A DNA stretch of 64,000 nt from Nocardia cyriacigeorgica GUH-2 (GCF_000284035.1 NC_016887.1:3906001-3970000), one strand, 5' to 3'; numbered from the stretch's first letter, positions 38,804 through 47,242 are shown. Notes: generated by a model not told the origin, from the sequence alone. Numbers and translations are program-made.

Positions 38804-38831
38804 GGTTCATCCCCGCGGGTGCGGGGAGCAT
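38804..38831 (-). repeat. Solitary CRISPR-repeat-like sequence inside the type IV operon
   Basis: These 28 bases match the repeat of the arrays at 50-53 kb at 25 positions and have the same length, orientation and CCCCGC/GCGGGG hairpin. No second copy lies at the expected 61-base spacing on either side and no leader is next to it. It lies between a two-helix membrane protein gene and the favoured start of a lipoprotein gene. Confidence 0.8.
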
Positions 38832-38873
38832 CGATCCGGCAAAGCCGGCCTACCCGAGTTCGAGGCTGTCGTC

Positions 38874-39143
38874 TCATGCAGGCAGGAAGGCCAGCGCGAT
38901 ACCGGAGGCCGTGCTGGCCACCCCCGCGCCGAGCAGGCTCATGAGGACGCCGTGCGAGGAGTCGTTCATCGCCAGGTCGCCGCGGAACGCGATCCACAGC
39001 TTGCCCGCCGACACGATCATCCAGGCCAGGCAACCGATCAGCACGAACCACAGCAGCCAGTTGAGCAACTGCATGATCGGCTCCACGACCTCGGCCGGCA
39101 TCTGTTTGTAGGCCAGCATTTCCATGGCCCGCATACTGGACAT
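38874..39143 (-). CDS. Small two-helix membrane protein of the type IV operon
   Basis: The 89-residue product has two membrane helices (WLLWFVLIGCLAWMIVSAG and VLMSLLGAGVASTASGIALA) separated by a short loop. This is the layout of VirB2/TrbC-type pilins and of small inner-membrane subunits. ATG 39143 follows GAGG with 6 bases spacing; the longer frame to 39260 overlaps the upstream gene and is rejected. It neighbours a second two-helix protein 8 bases upstream, and the pair may form a subcomplex. Confidence 0.72.
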   Translation of the reverse strand: MSSMRAMEMLAYKQMPAEVVEPIMQLLNWLLWFVLIGCLAWMIVSAGKLWIAFRGDLAMNDSSHGVLMSLLGAGVASTASGIALAFLPA

Positions 39144-39151
39144 CGTCGACC

Positions 39152-39448
39152 TCACGTCCCGATGACGGCGTTCATGATGGTGCCCGCGCTGGTGGCGACC
39201 ACACCGCCGATCATGGCGCCCGCCACCATCTTCGGCGATTCCAGGCCACCGCCGGTCCACTTCTCCCAGGCGAATTTACCGCCGGCATAGGTGATGCCGC
39301 AGATGCCCGACAGCAGCACGAACCAGGTCAGGTAGCGCACCAGCTGCAAGATCTTCTCCGAGCCGGGAGGCGCCTCGGGCGTCGGATTGCCCACCTGGGC
39401 GAGAACGGTGCCGTATGTGTCCTGCACGGCGAGGAGGATCGTGCTCAT
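39152..39448 (-). CDS. Two-helix membrane protein with shared N-terminal LAQVGNPTPEAPP segment
   Basis: The 98-residue product has an N-terminal segment containing AQVGNPTPEAPP, then two membrane helices (LTWFVLLSGICGITYAGG and MVAGAMIGGVVATSAGTIMN). The size suits a pilin-like or small channel subunit. The first 30 residues closely match those of the protein encoded immediately upstream (39510-39914), although the rest does not. The ATG is preceded by AAAGG. A gap of 61 bases separates it from the upstream gene, one of the larger gaps in the operon. Confidence 0.72.
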   Translation of the reverse strand: MSTILLAVQDTYGTVLAQVGNPTPEAPPGSEKILQLVRYLTWFVLLSGICGITYAGGKFAWEKWTGGGLESPKMVAGAMIGGVVATSAGTIMNAVIGT

Positions 39449-39509
39449 CGGGTGCCTTTCTCGATGGGTGGAGGGGTGGATATCGACGGCATCGCACGCA
39501 ATTCGCTCA

Positions 39510-39914
39510 TCAGTGCCCCGGCGGGTTGGTGGTCAGGGGCGGCCGGTCCCAACCCGGCTGTCCGGTACCGGCGCCATTCGGGCCCCAGGCACCGGGCTGC
39601 TGGTTCCAGCCCGACGGCGCGGGTCCCGGTAGCGGAACCGAATGCGGCCCTGGCACGTTCCAGCCGGGCGGTTGTCCCTGCGCCGCCCACCCGTGCGGGG
39701 CGGGGACGTGGCGGCGATCGGAATTCGACACCCGCACCAGGACGAAGGCCACCACGCCGATCGCGGCCAGCGGCAGGCCGATCACCAGAGCCCAGAATCC
39801 CCACCGGCTCGCCTGCAAACCGGCATCCGCCGCGGGCGGAGCCTCCGGCGTCGGATTGCCGACCTGCGCCAGGATCGCCTGAGCGCCCTCGTGTAGCGCC
39901 AGCATCGTGCTCAC
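39510..39914 (-). CDS. Single-helix, Pro/Gly-rich membrane protein with LAQVGNPTPEAPP N-terminus
   Basis: The 134-residue protein begins with about 30 residues ending in LAQVGNPTPEAPP, shared with the next gene product. One membrane helix follows (FWALVIGLPLAAIGVVAFVLV, about residues 40-60), then a basic patch and a Pro/Gly/Trp-rich tail with no fold. It is unlike any named type IV subunit I know. The GTG start overlaps the upstream stop (GTGA). Confidence 0.68.
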   Translation of the reverse strand: MSTMLALHEGAQAILAQVGNPTPEAPPAADAGLQASRWGFWALVIGLPLAAIGVVAFVLVRVSNSDRRHVPAPHGWAAQGQPPGWNVPGPHSVPLPGPAPSGWNQQPGAWGPNGAGTGQPGWDRPPLTTNPPGH

Positions 39915-40552
39915 AGCGCCCCCTCCTCATTCGCTTCGTCCGCGATGGCCTCTCGTGCCGCCGCGACGATCTCGGTACCCAGTTCCCGCAGCTCCAGCGG
40001 AACCTCGTCGAGCGGGTCGATCCGCCGCTTCTTCAGCGGTGGCTCCACTCCCGGCGCCCAGACCGGCAGCTTCTCCGGTTCGACCAGGGTCCATTCCTCG
40101 TACCACGGCACCTGCCACATGCGCCCGGCCAGCGAGCCGACGACCTCGCGGTAGCGGCGGATCTCGGCGGGCATGCGACCGGGGCGCGCGGCCACGGTGA
40201 TCAGTCCGAGCACCTCCGACGGCCCGGCGAAACCGGCGTGGTGCTGGCGCAGCAAATCGTGGGCGCGGGTCAGCCCGGCGATGGTCTCCCGGCACACCAG
40301 CACGACGAACGGAGATTCGCGGTCGAAGACGCCGGGCCAGCGGCGGCCCGAATCCGCCGCGGGCGCAAGCACGTGCGCGAGGCTACTGGCTCCGGCGCCA
40401 CCGTGCACGCCGAGCAACCACACCAGCGGCGCCCGCCCGGCACCGGGTACCGGACGGTCCCAGATGGGCGCGCGCCGCGACTCCGGCGGGGCGATCACCC
40501 CGGCCGGTGCGGGTTCGGGCCTGCGGCGGCGAAGATTCATGGCGGCGGTCAT
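39911..40552 (-). CDS. ParA-like NTPase-fold protein lacking the P-loop lysine (DUF6668-like)
   Basis: The 213-residue soluble protein has WLLGVHGGAGASSLAHVLA near residues 45-63, which aligns with the ParA/MinD P-loop KGGxGKTT. The P-loop lysine is Ala55, so ATP hydrolysis in the usual way is doubtful. The rest matches a family that accompanies actinobacterial conjugation genes. The ATG overlaps the stop of another ParA-like gene upstream (ATGA), so the two are made together and may form a heteromeric complex. Confidence 0.7.
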   Translation of the reverse strand: MTAAMNLRRRRPEPAPAGVIAPPESRRAPIWDRPVPGAGRAPLVWLLGVHGGAGASSLAHVLAPAADSGRRWPGVFDRESPFVVLVCRETIAGLTRAHDLLRQHHAGFAGPSEVLGLITVAARPGRMPAEIRRYREVVGSLAGRMWQVPWYEEWTLVEPEKLPVWAPGVEPPLKKRRIDPLDEVPLELRELGTEIVAAAREAIADEANEEGAL

Positions 40553-41424
40553 GATGCCACCCCGGCGAGCAGACTCCCATACGCTCGACGCGTCTTGTCG
40601 TCGAGCGAGATGTGCCGGACGAGTTCACCGCGCGCCAGATGCGCGTCGTAGGGGATCTCGACGATGTCGCGAACCCAGCCGGACAGATGTTCACGCAAAT
40701 GGTCGGCAACTCGCGAGTCGACGCCGGGCTGCTGATGCGAGATGACGATGGTGGTGTCGCCGACGATGCCGCTGCCCGGTCCGTCGGCGCTGTCACCGAA
40801 CTCGTCGTCGAGCCATTCCAGGGTGACCCGCAGCCGGTTGGCGGCATCGGTGCGCGCCGGAATGGCAAGTACCAGAGCGACATCCGCGTCGTCGAGCAGC
40901 GGCCGCAGCTGCCGTCCGGCAATCGGGTGGCCACCGTCGTAGACGGCGGTGTAGCCGGCGTCGTCGATGGCGCGGGCGACCGTGAGATAACTCGCACGCC
41001 TGCGCAGCGGTGCGGCATCGCGCCACAGCAGTCCGAACCCGGAAGTCGACCGCGACAGGCACTCCTTCAACGGGGCCGGCTCGTCGCCGCCGCGGCCGTA
41101 GAGCCACGACTGCAGACTGATCGGATGCAGATGCTCGTCGGCACCGCGCAGCCCGAGATCACTGCCCGCCGCCGTCGCGTCCACCGCGACGGTCTGCGCG
41201 CCCGACAATGCCAGCTCACCCGCCAGTCCCAAGGCCGTCGTGGTGGTTCCGGCGCCACCGCAGCCGCCCACCACCAACACCGGCCGGTGCCCGGCGCGTG
41301 CGCCGCGCGCGGACCCGTGTTCGCCGCGCAACCGCACCACCGGAGCCTTCCTGCGCCCGGAGCGGTCCGACGGTGCGTCGGCATCCGGCGCATCGTCGAG
41401 CCAACGGCTCCAGTCGTCTCCCAT
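40549..41424 (-). CDS. MinD/ParA-like protein with a lysine-less P-loop
   Basis: The 291-residue protein has a disordered acidic start and a MinD/ParA-like fold. GGCGGAGTTTTALG at residues 53-66 occupies the P-loop, followed by VAVDATAAGSDLG like the Switch I strand. Both lysines of the deviant Walker motif are missing: Cys55 replaces the signature lysine and Thr60 the P-loop lysine. Related actinobacterial proteins accompany type IV and type VII systems. It may position the secretion machine or bind nucleotide without hydrolysing it. Confidence 0.72.
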   Translation of the reverse strand: MGDDWSRWLDDAPDADAPSDRSGRRKAPVVRLRGEHGSARGARAGHRPVLVVGGCGGAGTTTTALGLAGELALSGAQTVAVDATAAGSDLGLRGADEHLHPISLQSWLYGRGGDEPAPLKECLSRSTSGFGLLWRDAAPLRRRASYLTVARAIDDAGYTAVYDGGHPIAGRQLRPLLDDADVALVLAIPARTDAANRLRVTLEWLDDEFGDSADGPGSGIVGDTTIVISHQQPGVDSRVADHLREHLSGWVRDIVEIPYDAHLARGELVRHISLDDKTRRAYGSLLAGVAS

Positions 41425-41439
41425 TGCTCTGCTCTCCCT

Positions 41440-42351
41440 CTATCCGGCCGTGATACCCGTGATGAGGGTGCGGCCGCCGATCACCGCGGTGGTGACCATC
41501 TGCTTGCTGTACGTGGCCGGCTGACCATCGGGCCGGTATTCGGTGACCTCGACCGAGTAGCGGCCCTGATCGAGGGTCACGATGCGCACACAGTGCGTGG
41601 TGCCCGCGGCGATGCTGTCGATGCCGCGCTGGATCACCGACGCCGGTGAGACCGGCGCGCCGGGAGCGACGACTTCGCGCGCCAGCACCGCGGATCGGTC
41701 CACGTAGTAGGCGTATTGGAAGCGCAGGATCGCGTCGGGGCCGGAATCGGTCCCGCCCGCCTCCGCGCTGCGCACCACCTCGTCGGTGCGTTCGGTGGGA
41801 CACCGCTGGGCCGGGCCCGCGGTGGATTCGAAGCTGCCCGCGGTGAACTGGACCGCGGTCTCGTCACCGGCCCGGCGCTCACCGGAATCACCGAGCAGAT
41901 ACAACACCCCGGCCGCGGCGGCGGCCAGCAGCAGCACCGTCGCGATCAGCACGACGAGCGCGCGCGCCCGGCCACCGCCGGAACTCTTCCCGGCGGTGCG
42001 CAGATCGCGGGCCGCGCGGAGCCGGACCGGTTCGGCGACCTCCTCGGGATCGTCGTCGGGCCACGGGAACCGGACCACGTCACCGTTGCGCGGGGTGTAG
42101 TCGTCATCGGGGCCGGGGGCGCGATCGGCCACCCAGTCCGACCAGCCGCCGGTGAATTCGCTGCGCCGCACGGGCGGCTCGGGAGGCGCGACCGGCTGTT
42201 CGTCGGGAATGTAGTCGGGGTACCTCGCGGGGCCGTCGTCCTCGTCCGCGATCGGCGCGCTCTCCTCGGCCGGGCGTGCCGGAGCGCTCGACCCGGTCTC
42301 CGGCTCGAGTGCGCCGTACCAGCGATTGAGCTGTTTGTACGACTTCAACAT
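41440..42351 (-). CDS. Single-helix membrane protein with external domain, type IV operon
   Basis: The 303-residue protein has an acidic, Pro-rich cytoplasmic region of about 125 residues, one membrane helix (ALVVLIATVLLLAAAAAGVL, about 129-150) and an extracytoplasmic domain with a Cys pair (CPTERT, HCVRI) and an alternating strand pattern ending in TTAVIGGRTLITGI. The bitopic layout matches VirB8/TcpC-type scaffold proteins. The ATG is 57 bases downstream of the secreted hydrolase stop, and the next gene begins after 15 bases. Confidence 0.68.
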   Translation of the reverse strand: MLKSYKQLNRWYGALEPETGSSAPARPAEESAPIADEDDGPARYPDYIPDEQPVAPPEPPVRRSEFTGGWSDWVADRAPGPDDDYTPRNGDVVRFPWPDDDPEEVAEPVRLRAARDLRTAGKSSGGGRARALVVLIATVLLLAAAAAGVLYLLGDSGERRAGDETAVQFTAGSFESTAGPAQRCPTERTDEVVRSAEAGGTDSGPDAILRFQYAYYVDRSAVLAREVVAPGAPVSPASVIQRGIDSIAAGTTHCVRIVTLDQGRYSVEVTEYRPDGQPATYSKQMVTTAVIGGRTLITGITAG

Positions 42352-42408
42352 TCCCCCATTCCCGCAGATCGGGGCGCGTGGTGTCGCATCGTCGAACCCT
42401 CTCGGCGA

Positions 42409-44097
42409 TCAGTTCGTGGAGAACGGGTAGGTGGTGGATGTGTCGGGTCGTTCGGTCGTCGCGATCGGTTCGATGGTTCGGTCCGCAGTCGCGCCGCCAA
42501 AGGAGGCGCCGTCGACTCCTGTCCCAAACGGGAATTGTCCCGTACCCGATTGGTCAGGTGAAGTCGACGCGCCGGGGCCGGGCTCGGCGAATCCCGGCGC
42601 GGGCGTCGAGGGCCCCTCGCGCGCGGTCTCCGAGCCCGGTAGGGGCGCAGTATCGGAACCGAAGGTGCCGGCCAGATCCCTGGCGACGGCGGCGAACCAC
42701 TCGGCCACGAACGTCGTCGGAGCGTCGCCGTCGGCCGAGACCGTTGCCGTGCCGTAGGCACCGTGACGCTGGACGGTATCCCAATACCGCACCCAGGTGG
42801 TGGTATTGAGCAGTTCTTTGTTGTCGGTGATGTTCTGCACCACCGCGTCGAAGGCCTGGTTGACCAGGCGAACGCCGGTGGTGGGCGGGATGAGCTGCGG
42901 GACCGCACCCACCAGTTTGGTACCGAGTGAGACCAGCGCGGCGGGCGGGTTGCTCAGCCCGGCAGTTGCCAGATCGGCGAGGGCGGCCGGATTCAGCACC
43001 GTGCGCACCACGGTGACCACCGCGTTGAGTCCGATCATCCCGACCTTGAGAAGGGCGCGCAGGGCGGCCGGAATGTCGAGCGGGGTGCGCGGATCGGCGG
43101 CCTCGGCCAGGCGCTGGGAGATCGACTTCTTCGGCGAGAGGGACAGACTGGCCAGCGAATTGCCCTGGATGTCTTCGTTGACCACCTTCGTGGCGGTCTT
43201 GATCGAGGTGTAGGCGAGGGCCTGGGCCACCGAGACCAGGGAGGCGATCGGGTCGCCGCCACTGAGCTTGGCCTGGCCAGCGATATTGGCCACCGCCTTC
43301 AGGATGGGCGCGCCCTCGGGAGCGTCGCAGGCGAGATCGCCTGCCGCGCAAAAGCTGGCCACCCGGCCGGTGAGCGCACCGAAGTTCTCGGCCTTGTCGC
43401 GTTCGGGGCCGATGCCGCCGCCGCTGGCCGGCACCTGTGGCAGCGCAACGATCCGGGCCAGTTCCTCGCCTTCGGTGCCCGGGGCGGCGTCGGGGGTGGC
43501 CTTGCCGGGTGCGCCGGGGAACAGCGGTGCGCCCGGGTTGCGGGTGGGGTCGGCGAACAGCGCTACCGCGGCGACTTTTTCGGGCGGCAGCACACCGCTG
43601 CCCTGCCCGACCTCCTGGGCGAAGATCGAGGCGACATGCGCGCCCTGGGAGTAGCCGACGATGCCGAACCTGGTTTCCGGGCAGCGTTCAGCGACCGAGG
43701 AGGCCATGCTGCGCAGCCTGGACAACCCTCCGGCTACCGATTCCGAATACGGCACCACGCCACCGCCGGTGGCGCCGCCGAAGCCGGATTCGTAAGGCAC
43801 ATAGGCGCGGTCGACGAGCCCGTCATCTGGTGCTTTGGCCATCATCGGCATGAAGACCGTGGACAGCATGCCGGTGTCGGTGGTGGGCGCGGCATCCGGG
43901 GACGACTGCCCGGTGCCCTGAATTCCCAACGCATACAGCGCAGGACAGCTATCAATCGGCAAATTCGTCGACGGGCCCGCGACATTCGGTGCCTGCGCCG
44001 ACGCCGCACCGCCCGCGACCGTACCGGCGGTAGCGGTCGACACAGCGACGGCGAGCGCGACCAGCACCCCCGACAATCGTGTCGTGCATCCAGCCAT
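42409..44097 (-). CDS. Secreted alpha/beta hydrolase (cutinase/PE-PPE-like serine esterase)
   Basis: The 562-residue protein has a Sec signal peptide with likely cleavage after ASA near residue 34. The cutinase-type core has the nucleophile elbow GYSQG with Ser150, and the conserved cysteine-aspartate region CAAGDLACDAPEGA that supplies the catalytic acid. A long helical region and a Pro/Thr/Ser-rich disordered tail follow. It may act on mycolate or lipid esters. ATG 44097 is used; the TTG at 44109 is weaker. It is transcribed in the same direction as the type IV operon, 57 bases before its next gene. Confidence 0.82.
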   Translation of the reverse strand: MAGCTTRLSGVLVALAVAVSTATAGTVAGGAASAQAPNVAGPSTNLPIDSCPALYALGIQGTGQSSPDAAPTTDTGMLSTVFMPMMAKAPDDGLVDRAYVPYESGFGGATGGGVVPYSESVAGGLSRLRSMASSVAERCPETRFGIVGYSQGAHVASIFAQEVGQGSGVLPPEKVAAVALFADPTRNPGAPLFPGAPGKATPDAAPGTEGEELARIVALPQVPASGGGIGPERDKAENFGALTGRVASFCAAGDLACDAPEGAPILKAVANIAGQAKLSGGDPIASLVSVAQALAYTSIKTATKVVNEDIQGNSLASLSLSPKKSISQRLAEAADPRTPLDIPAALRALLKVGMIGLNAVVTVVRTVLNPAALADLATAGLSNPPAALVSLGTKLVGAVPQLIPPTTGVRLVNQAFDAVVQNITDNKELLNTTTWVRYWDTVQRHGAYGTATVSADGDAPTTFVAEWFAAVARDLAGTFGSDTAPLPGSETAREGPSTPAPGFAEPGPGASTSPDQSGTGQFPFGTGVDGASFGGATADRTIEPIATTERPDTSTTYPFSTN

Positions 44098-44343
44098 AGC
44101 GACCCGCAATCCGTATTGCAGAACTTACCTAGCGCCGTGAAACGCAATAGACCGTAACAGATTCCGGCTATCACCGCTGAAGCGGTGGAAAGTTTACACG
44201 GCGCACCACACGGTCCCGGATACGCCACGGCGCGGCGATTCGAAACCGTGCCAAAGTTTCCGAACGGAGCCGCGGACTTGCCAAGCCCCCATGACATCTG
44301 GACGGCCCGGACCGAGCCCGGCAGAACAGCGCGCTGGCGTGCG
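44098..44343. other. Right border of the type IV block: promoter region, no gene
   Basis: These 246 bases between relA and the secreted hydrolase hold no gene. The most A/T-rich part (44125-44210) probably carries the promoter for the type IV operon. A short 6-bp hairpin at 44172-44187 is too small to call as the relA terminator. No att-like repeat matching the left border was found by eye. Confidence 0.4.
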
Positions 44344-46755
44344 TCAGGCGGCGGAGGTCACCCGGTAGACGTCGTAGACGCCCTCGACATTGCGCACGAC
44401 GTTCAGGATGTGCCCGAGATGCTTCGGATCGCCCATCTCGAAGGTGAACTTGCTGATCGCCACCCGGTCGCCGTGCGTGGCGACCGAGGCGGACAGGATG
44501 TTGACCTTCTCGTCGGCGAGCACCTTGGTCACGTCGGAGAGCAACCGGGTCCGGTCGAGCGCCTCGATCTGGATGGCCACCAGGAACACCGACGACGGCG
44601 ACGGCGCCCACTCCACCTCGATGATGCGCTCGGACTGCGCCTGCAACGAACCGGCATTGGTGCAGTCGACCCGGTGCACGCTCACCGCGCCGCCGCGGGT
44701 CACGAAGCCCATGATCTCGTCGCCGGGCACCGGCGTACAGCATTTGGCCAGCTTGGCCACGGTGCCCTCGGCGCCGGGGATGAGCACGCCGGCGTCACCG
44801 GAGACGCGCTGGCGCGACGGCACGGTCGACGGCGTGGAGCGTTCGGCGAGCTCGTTCTCCACATCGCCGATGCCGCCGAGCTGGGCCATCAGCCGCTGGA
44901 CGACGTGGTGGGCGGAGACCTGGTGTTCACCGACCGCGGTGTAGAGCGTGGAGATGTCGGTGTAGTGCAGCTCCTTGGCGACGGCGTTCATCGCGTCGAC
45001 GTTCATCAGCCGCTGCAACGGCAGCCCGACTCGGCGGACTTCCTTGTTGATCTGCTCCTTGCCGCTTTCGAGCGCCTCTTCGCGGCGTTCCTTGGCGAAC
45101 CACTGCCGGATCTTGGCCTTGGCGCGCGGGGAGACCACGAAGCTCTGCCAGTCGCGGCTCGGCCCGGCGTTCTGCGCCTTCGAGGTGAACACCTCGACGA
45201 CCTCGCCGTTCTCCAGCTGCCGTTCCAGCGCGACCAGCCGCCCGTTCACCCGGGCGCCGATGCAACGGTGCCCGACCTCGGTGTGCACCGCGTAGGCGAA
45301 GTCGACCGGGGTCGATTTCTGCGGCAGCGTGATCACATCACCCTTGGGCGTGAACACGAAGATCTCCGGCGCTTTGAGGTCGAAGCGCAGCGACTCCAGG
45401 AATTCGGCGGGGTCGGCGGCCTCCCGCTGCCAGTCGAGCAGCTGGCGCATCCACGCCATGTCGTCGACCTCGGCGGTATCGCTGGAATGCTTGCCGCGGG
45501 TCTCCTTGTACCGCCAGTGCGCGGCGATGCCGAACTCGGCGGTGCGGTGCATGTCCTGGGTGCGGATCTGCACTTCCAGCGGCTTGCCGTCGGGGCCGAC
45601 GACGGTAGTGTGCAGCGATTGGTAGACGCCGTAGCGCGGCTGGGCGATGTAGTCCTTGAACCGCCCGGCCATCGGCTGCCACAGCGAGTGCACCACGCCG
45701 ACCGCGGCGTAGCAGTCGCGCACCTCGTCGCACAGGATGCGGATGCCGACCAGGTCGTGGATGTCGTCGAAGTCCTTACCCTTGACGATCATCTTCTGGT
45801 AGATCGACCAGTAGTGTTTGGGCCTGCCCTCGACGATGGCGTTGATCCGGCTGGCCGCCAGCGTGTTGACGATCTCGGCGCGCACCTTCGCCAGATAGGT
45901 GTCGCGGGATGGCGCACGGTCGGCGACCAGGCGCACGATCTCGTCGTACTTCTTGGGATGCAGGATGGCGAACGCGAGGTCCTCGAGTTCCCATTTGACG
46001 GTGGCCATGCCGAGGCGGTGGGCCAGCGGCGCGATGACCTCGAGGGTCTCCTTCGCCTTCTTGGCCTGCTTCTCCGGCGGCAGGAACCGCATGGTGCGCA
46101 TATTGTGCAGCCGGTCGGCCACCTTGATCACCAGCACGCGCGGATCGCGGGCCATCGCGATGATCATCTTGCGGATGGTCTCGGCCTCGGCCGCCGCACC
46201 CAAATTGACCTTGTCCAGTTTGGTGACGCCGTCGACCAGGTGCGCGACCTCGGCGCCGAAATCGGCGGTGAGCTGCTCGAGGGAGTAGCCGGTGTCCTCC
46301 ACGGTGTCGTGCAGCAGCGCCGCGACCAGCGTGGTGGTGTCCATACCGAGCTCGGCCAGGATGTTGGCGACGGCCAGCGGATGGGTGATGTAGGGGTCAC
46401 CGGATTTGCGGAACTGCTTCGCGTGCCGCTCGTCGGCGACGTCGAAGGCCCGCTGCAGCAGCGTCAGATTGGCCTTGGGATACAGCTCACGATGCACGGT
46501 CGCCAGCGGCTCGAGCACCGGCTTGACCGCCGCGATCCCGCGCTGCCCCGTCATCCGCCGCGCCAGCCGCGCCCGCACCCGCCGCGACGCCGACGTCGGT
46601 ACCGCCGCACTCTGCCGCACAACCTCGGGATTGGGCCCTGGGTTAGCGGGCTTCGCGGACTGACCCGCTGCACCATCGGACGAGGTGGCCGGCACACCGC
46701 CGGGCCGCGAGGCAGCCGATTGCTCGACGTTCGCCTCGCCCAGATGCTGAGTCAT
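44344..46755 (-). CDS. relA: Bifunctional (p)ppGpp synthetase/hydrolase RelA/SpoT
   Basis: This makes and destroys the stringent-response alarmone. The 803-residue protein has a disordered N-terminus, the HD hydrolase domain (HDTVEDT, H149-D150), the synthetase domain (VKGKDFDDIHDLVGIR with the RXKD-type signature of bifunctional enzymes, and YQSLHTTV), the TGS domain (IFVFTPKGDVITLP) and a C-terminal ACT domain. ATG 46755 is preferred over the longer frame to 46803. In mycobacteria it lies between ppiB and apt; here both sides have been expanded, by the type IV block and by the CRISPR region. Confidence 0.96.
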   Translation of the reverse strand: MTQHLGEANVEQSAASRPGGVPATSSDGAAGQSAKPANPGPNPEVVRQSAAVPTSASRRVRARLARRMTGQRGIAAVKPVLEPLATVHRELYPKANLTLLQRAFDVADERHAKQFRKSGDPYITHPLAVANILAELGMDTTTLVAALLHDTVEDTGYSLEQLTADFGAEVAHLVDGVTKLDKVNLGAAAEAETIRKMIIAMARDPRVLVIKVADRLHNMRTMRFLPPEKQAKKAKETLEVIAPLAHRLGMATVKWELEDLAFAILHPKKYDEIVRLVADRAPSRDTYLAKVRAEIVNTLAASRINAIVEGRPKHYWSIYQKMIVKGKDFDDIHDLVGIRILCDEVRDCYAAVGVVHSLWQPMAGRFKDYIAQPRYGVYQSLHTTVVGPDGKPLEVQIRTQDMHRTAEFGIAAHWRYKETRGKHSSDTAEVDDMAWMRQLLDWQREAADPAEFLESLRFDLKAPEIFVFTPKGDVITLPQKSTPVDFAYAVHTEVGHRCIGARVNGRLVALERQLENGEVVEVFTSKAQNAGPSRDWQSFVVSPRAKAKIRQWFAKERREEALESGKEQINKEVRRVGLPLQRLMNVDAMNAVAKELHYTDISTLYTAVGEHQVSAHHVVQRLMAQLGGIGDVENELAERSTPSTVPSRQRVSGDAGVLIPGAEGTVAKLAKCCTPVPGDEIMGFVTRGGAVSVHRVDCTNAGSLQAQSERIIEVEWAPSPSSVFLVAIQIEALDRTRLLSDVTKVLADEKVNILSASVATHGDRVAISKFTFEMGDPKHLGHILNVVRNVEGVYDVYRVTSAA

Positions 46756-46915
46756 GCCACCACCTCTCCACGCCGCAGCCGGAACGTCATCCGACCACCG
46801 CAACCTCCCAGACCATCAACTGTAGTCCCTAGCTGGCAGCGGGCGCTGGTCAGTAGATAGCTCGCTACAGATCTCCGCGGCCGACCATTAGCGCTGCAAC
46901 GAACACCAGCCTCCG

Positions 46916-47065
46916 CAACAAACCCCGCCTGCGCGGGGAGCGCACCGTGAGACCTGTCCTGCAAAGCCATGCTCCCGAATCATCCCCGCCGACGCGGGGA
47001 GCACTTTCCCCAGATGGTGATGCCGGTTTTGGTGTCGGGATCATCACCGCCTGCGCGGGGAGCAC
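46916..47065 (-). CRISPR. CRISPR array 1, three degenerate type I-E-like repeats
   Basis: Repeats lie at 46916-46943, 46977-47004 and 47038-47065, each 28 bases, with two 33-base spacers (61-base period). They keep the CCGC-N-GCGGGGAG hairpin core but differ at several positions from arrays 2 and 3 and from each other. The leftmost is the most changed. A leader-like sequence lies on the right, so transcription is expected on the minus strand. The array looks old or inactive. Confidence 0.85.
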
Positions 47066-47125
47066 ACTTCCTGACCAGGCACTCTACCAGCGAGTAACCG
47101 AGAATTTGACCACTTCGGACGACCG
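47066..47125 (-). promoter_or_regulatory. Leader of CRISPR array 1
   Basis: The first 23 bases next to the last repeat (beginning ACTTCCTGACCAGGCACT) are the same as the leader of array 2 and similar to array 3. The match then decays, with a shared GAATTT further out. It would hold the array promoter and the adaptation signal. Confidence 0.65.
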
Positions 47126-47242
47126 GACCACGCGATATCTGCCCGCGCCCAACTAAAGGCGACAGCAACGTCGCGACCTCGCCATCACTTGATTACATCG
47201 GTTTGGTGGTGCACTCGCCGCGTGCACGGCCCACAGCTCACC

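Noticed and set aside
44172..44187. Hairpin as relA terminator
   Set aside because: A 6-bp stem with a 4-base loop is too weak, and there is no supporting U-tract in the relA direction.
26259..44343. tRNA-linked attachment sites at the borders of the type IV block
   Set aside because: No tRNA gene or matching direct repeat was seen in 26259-26663 or 44098-44343, though a short repeat could be missed by eye.
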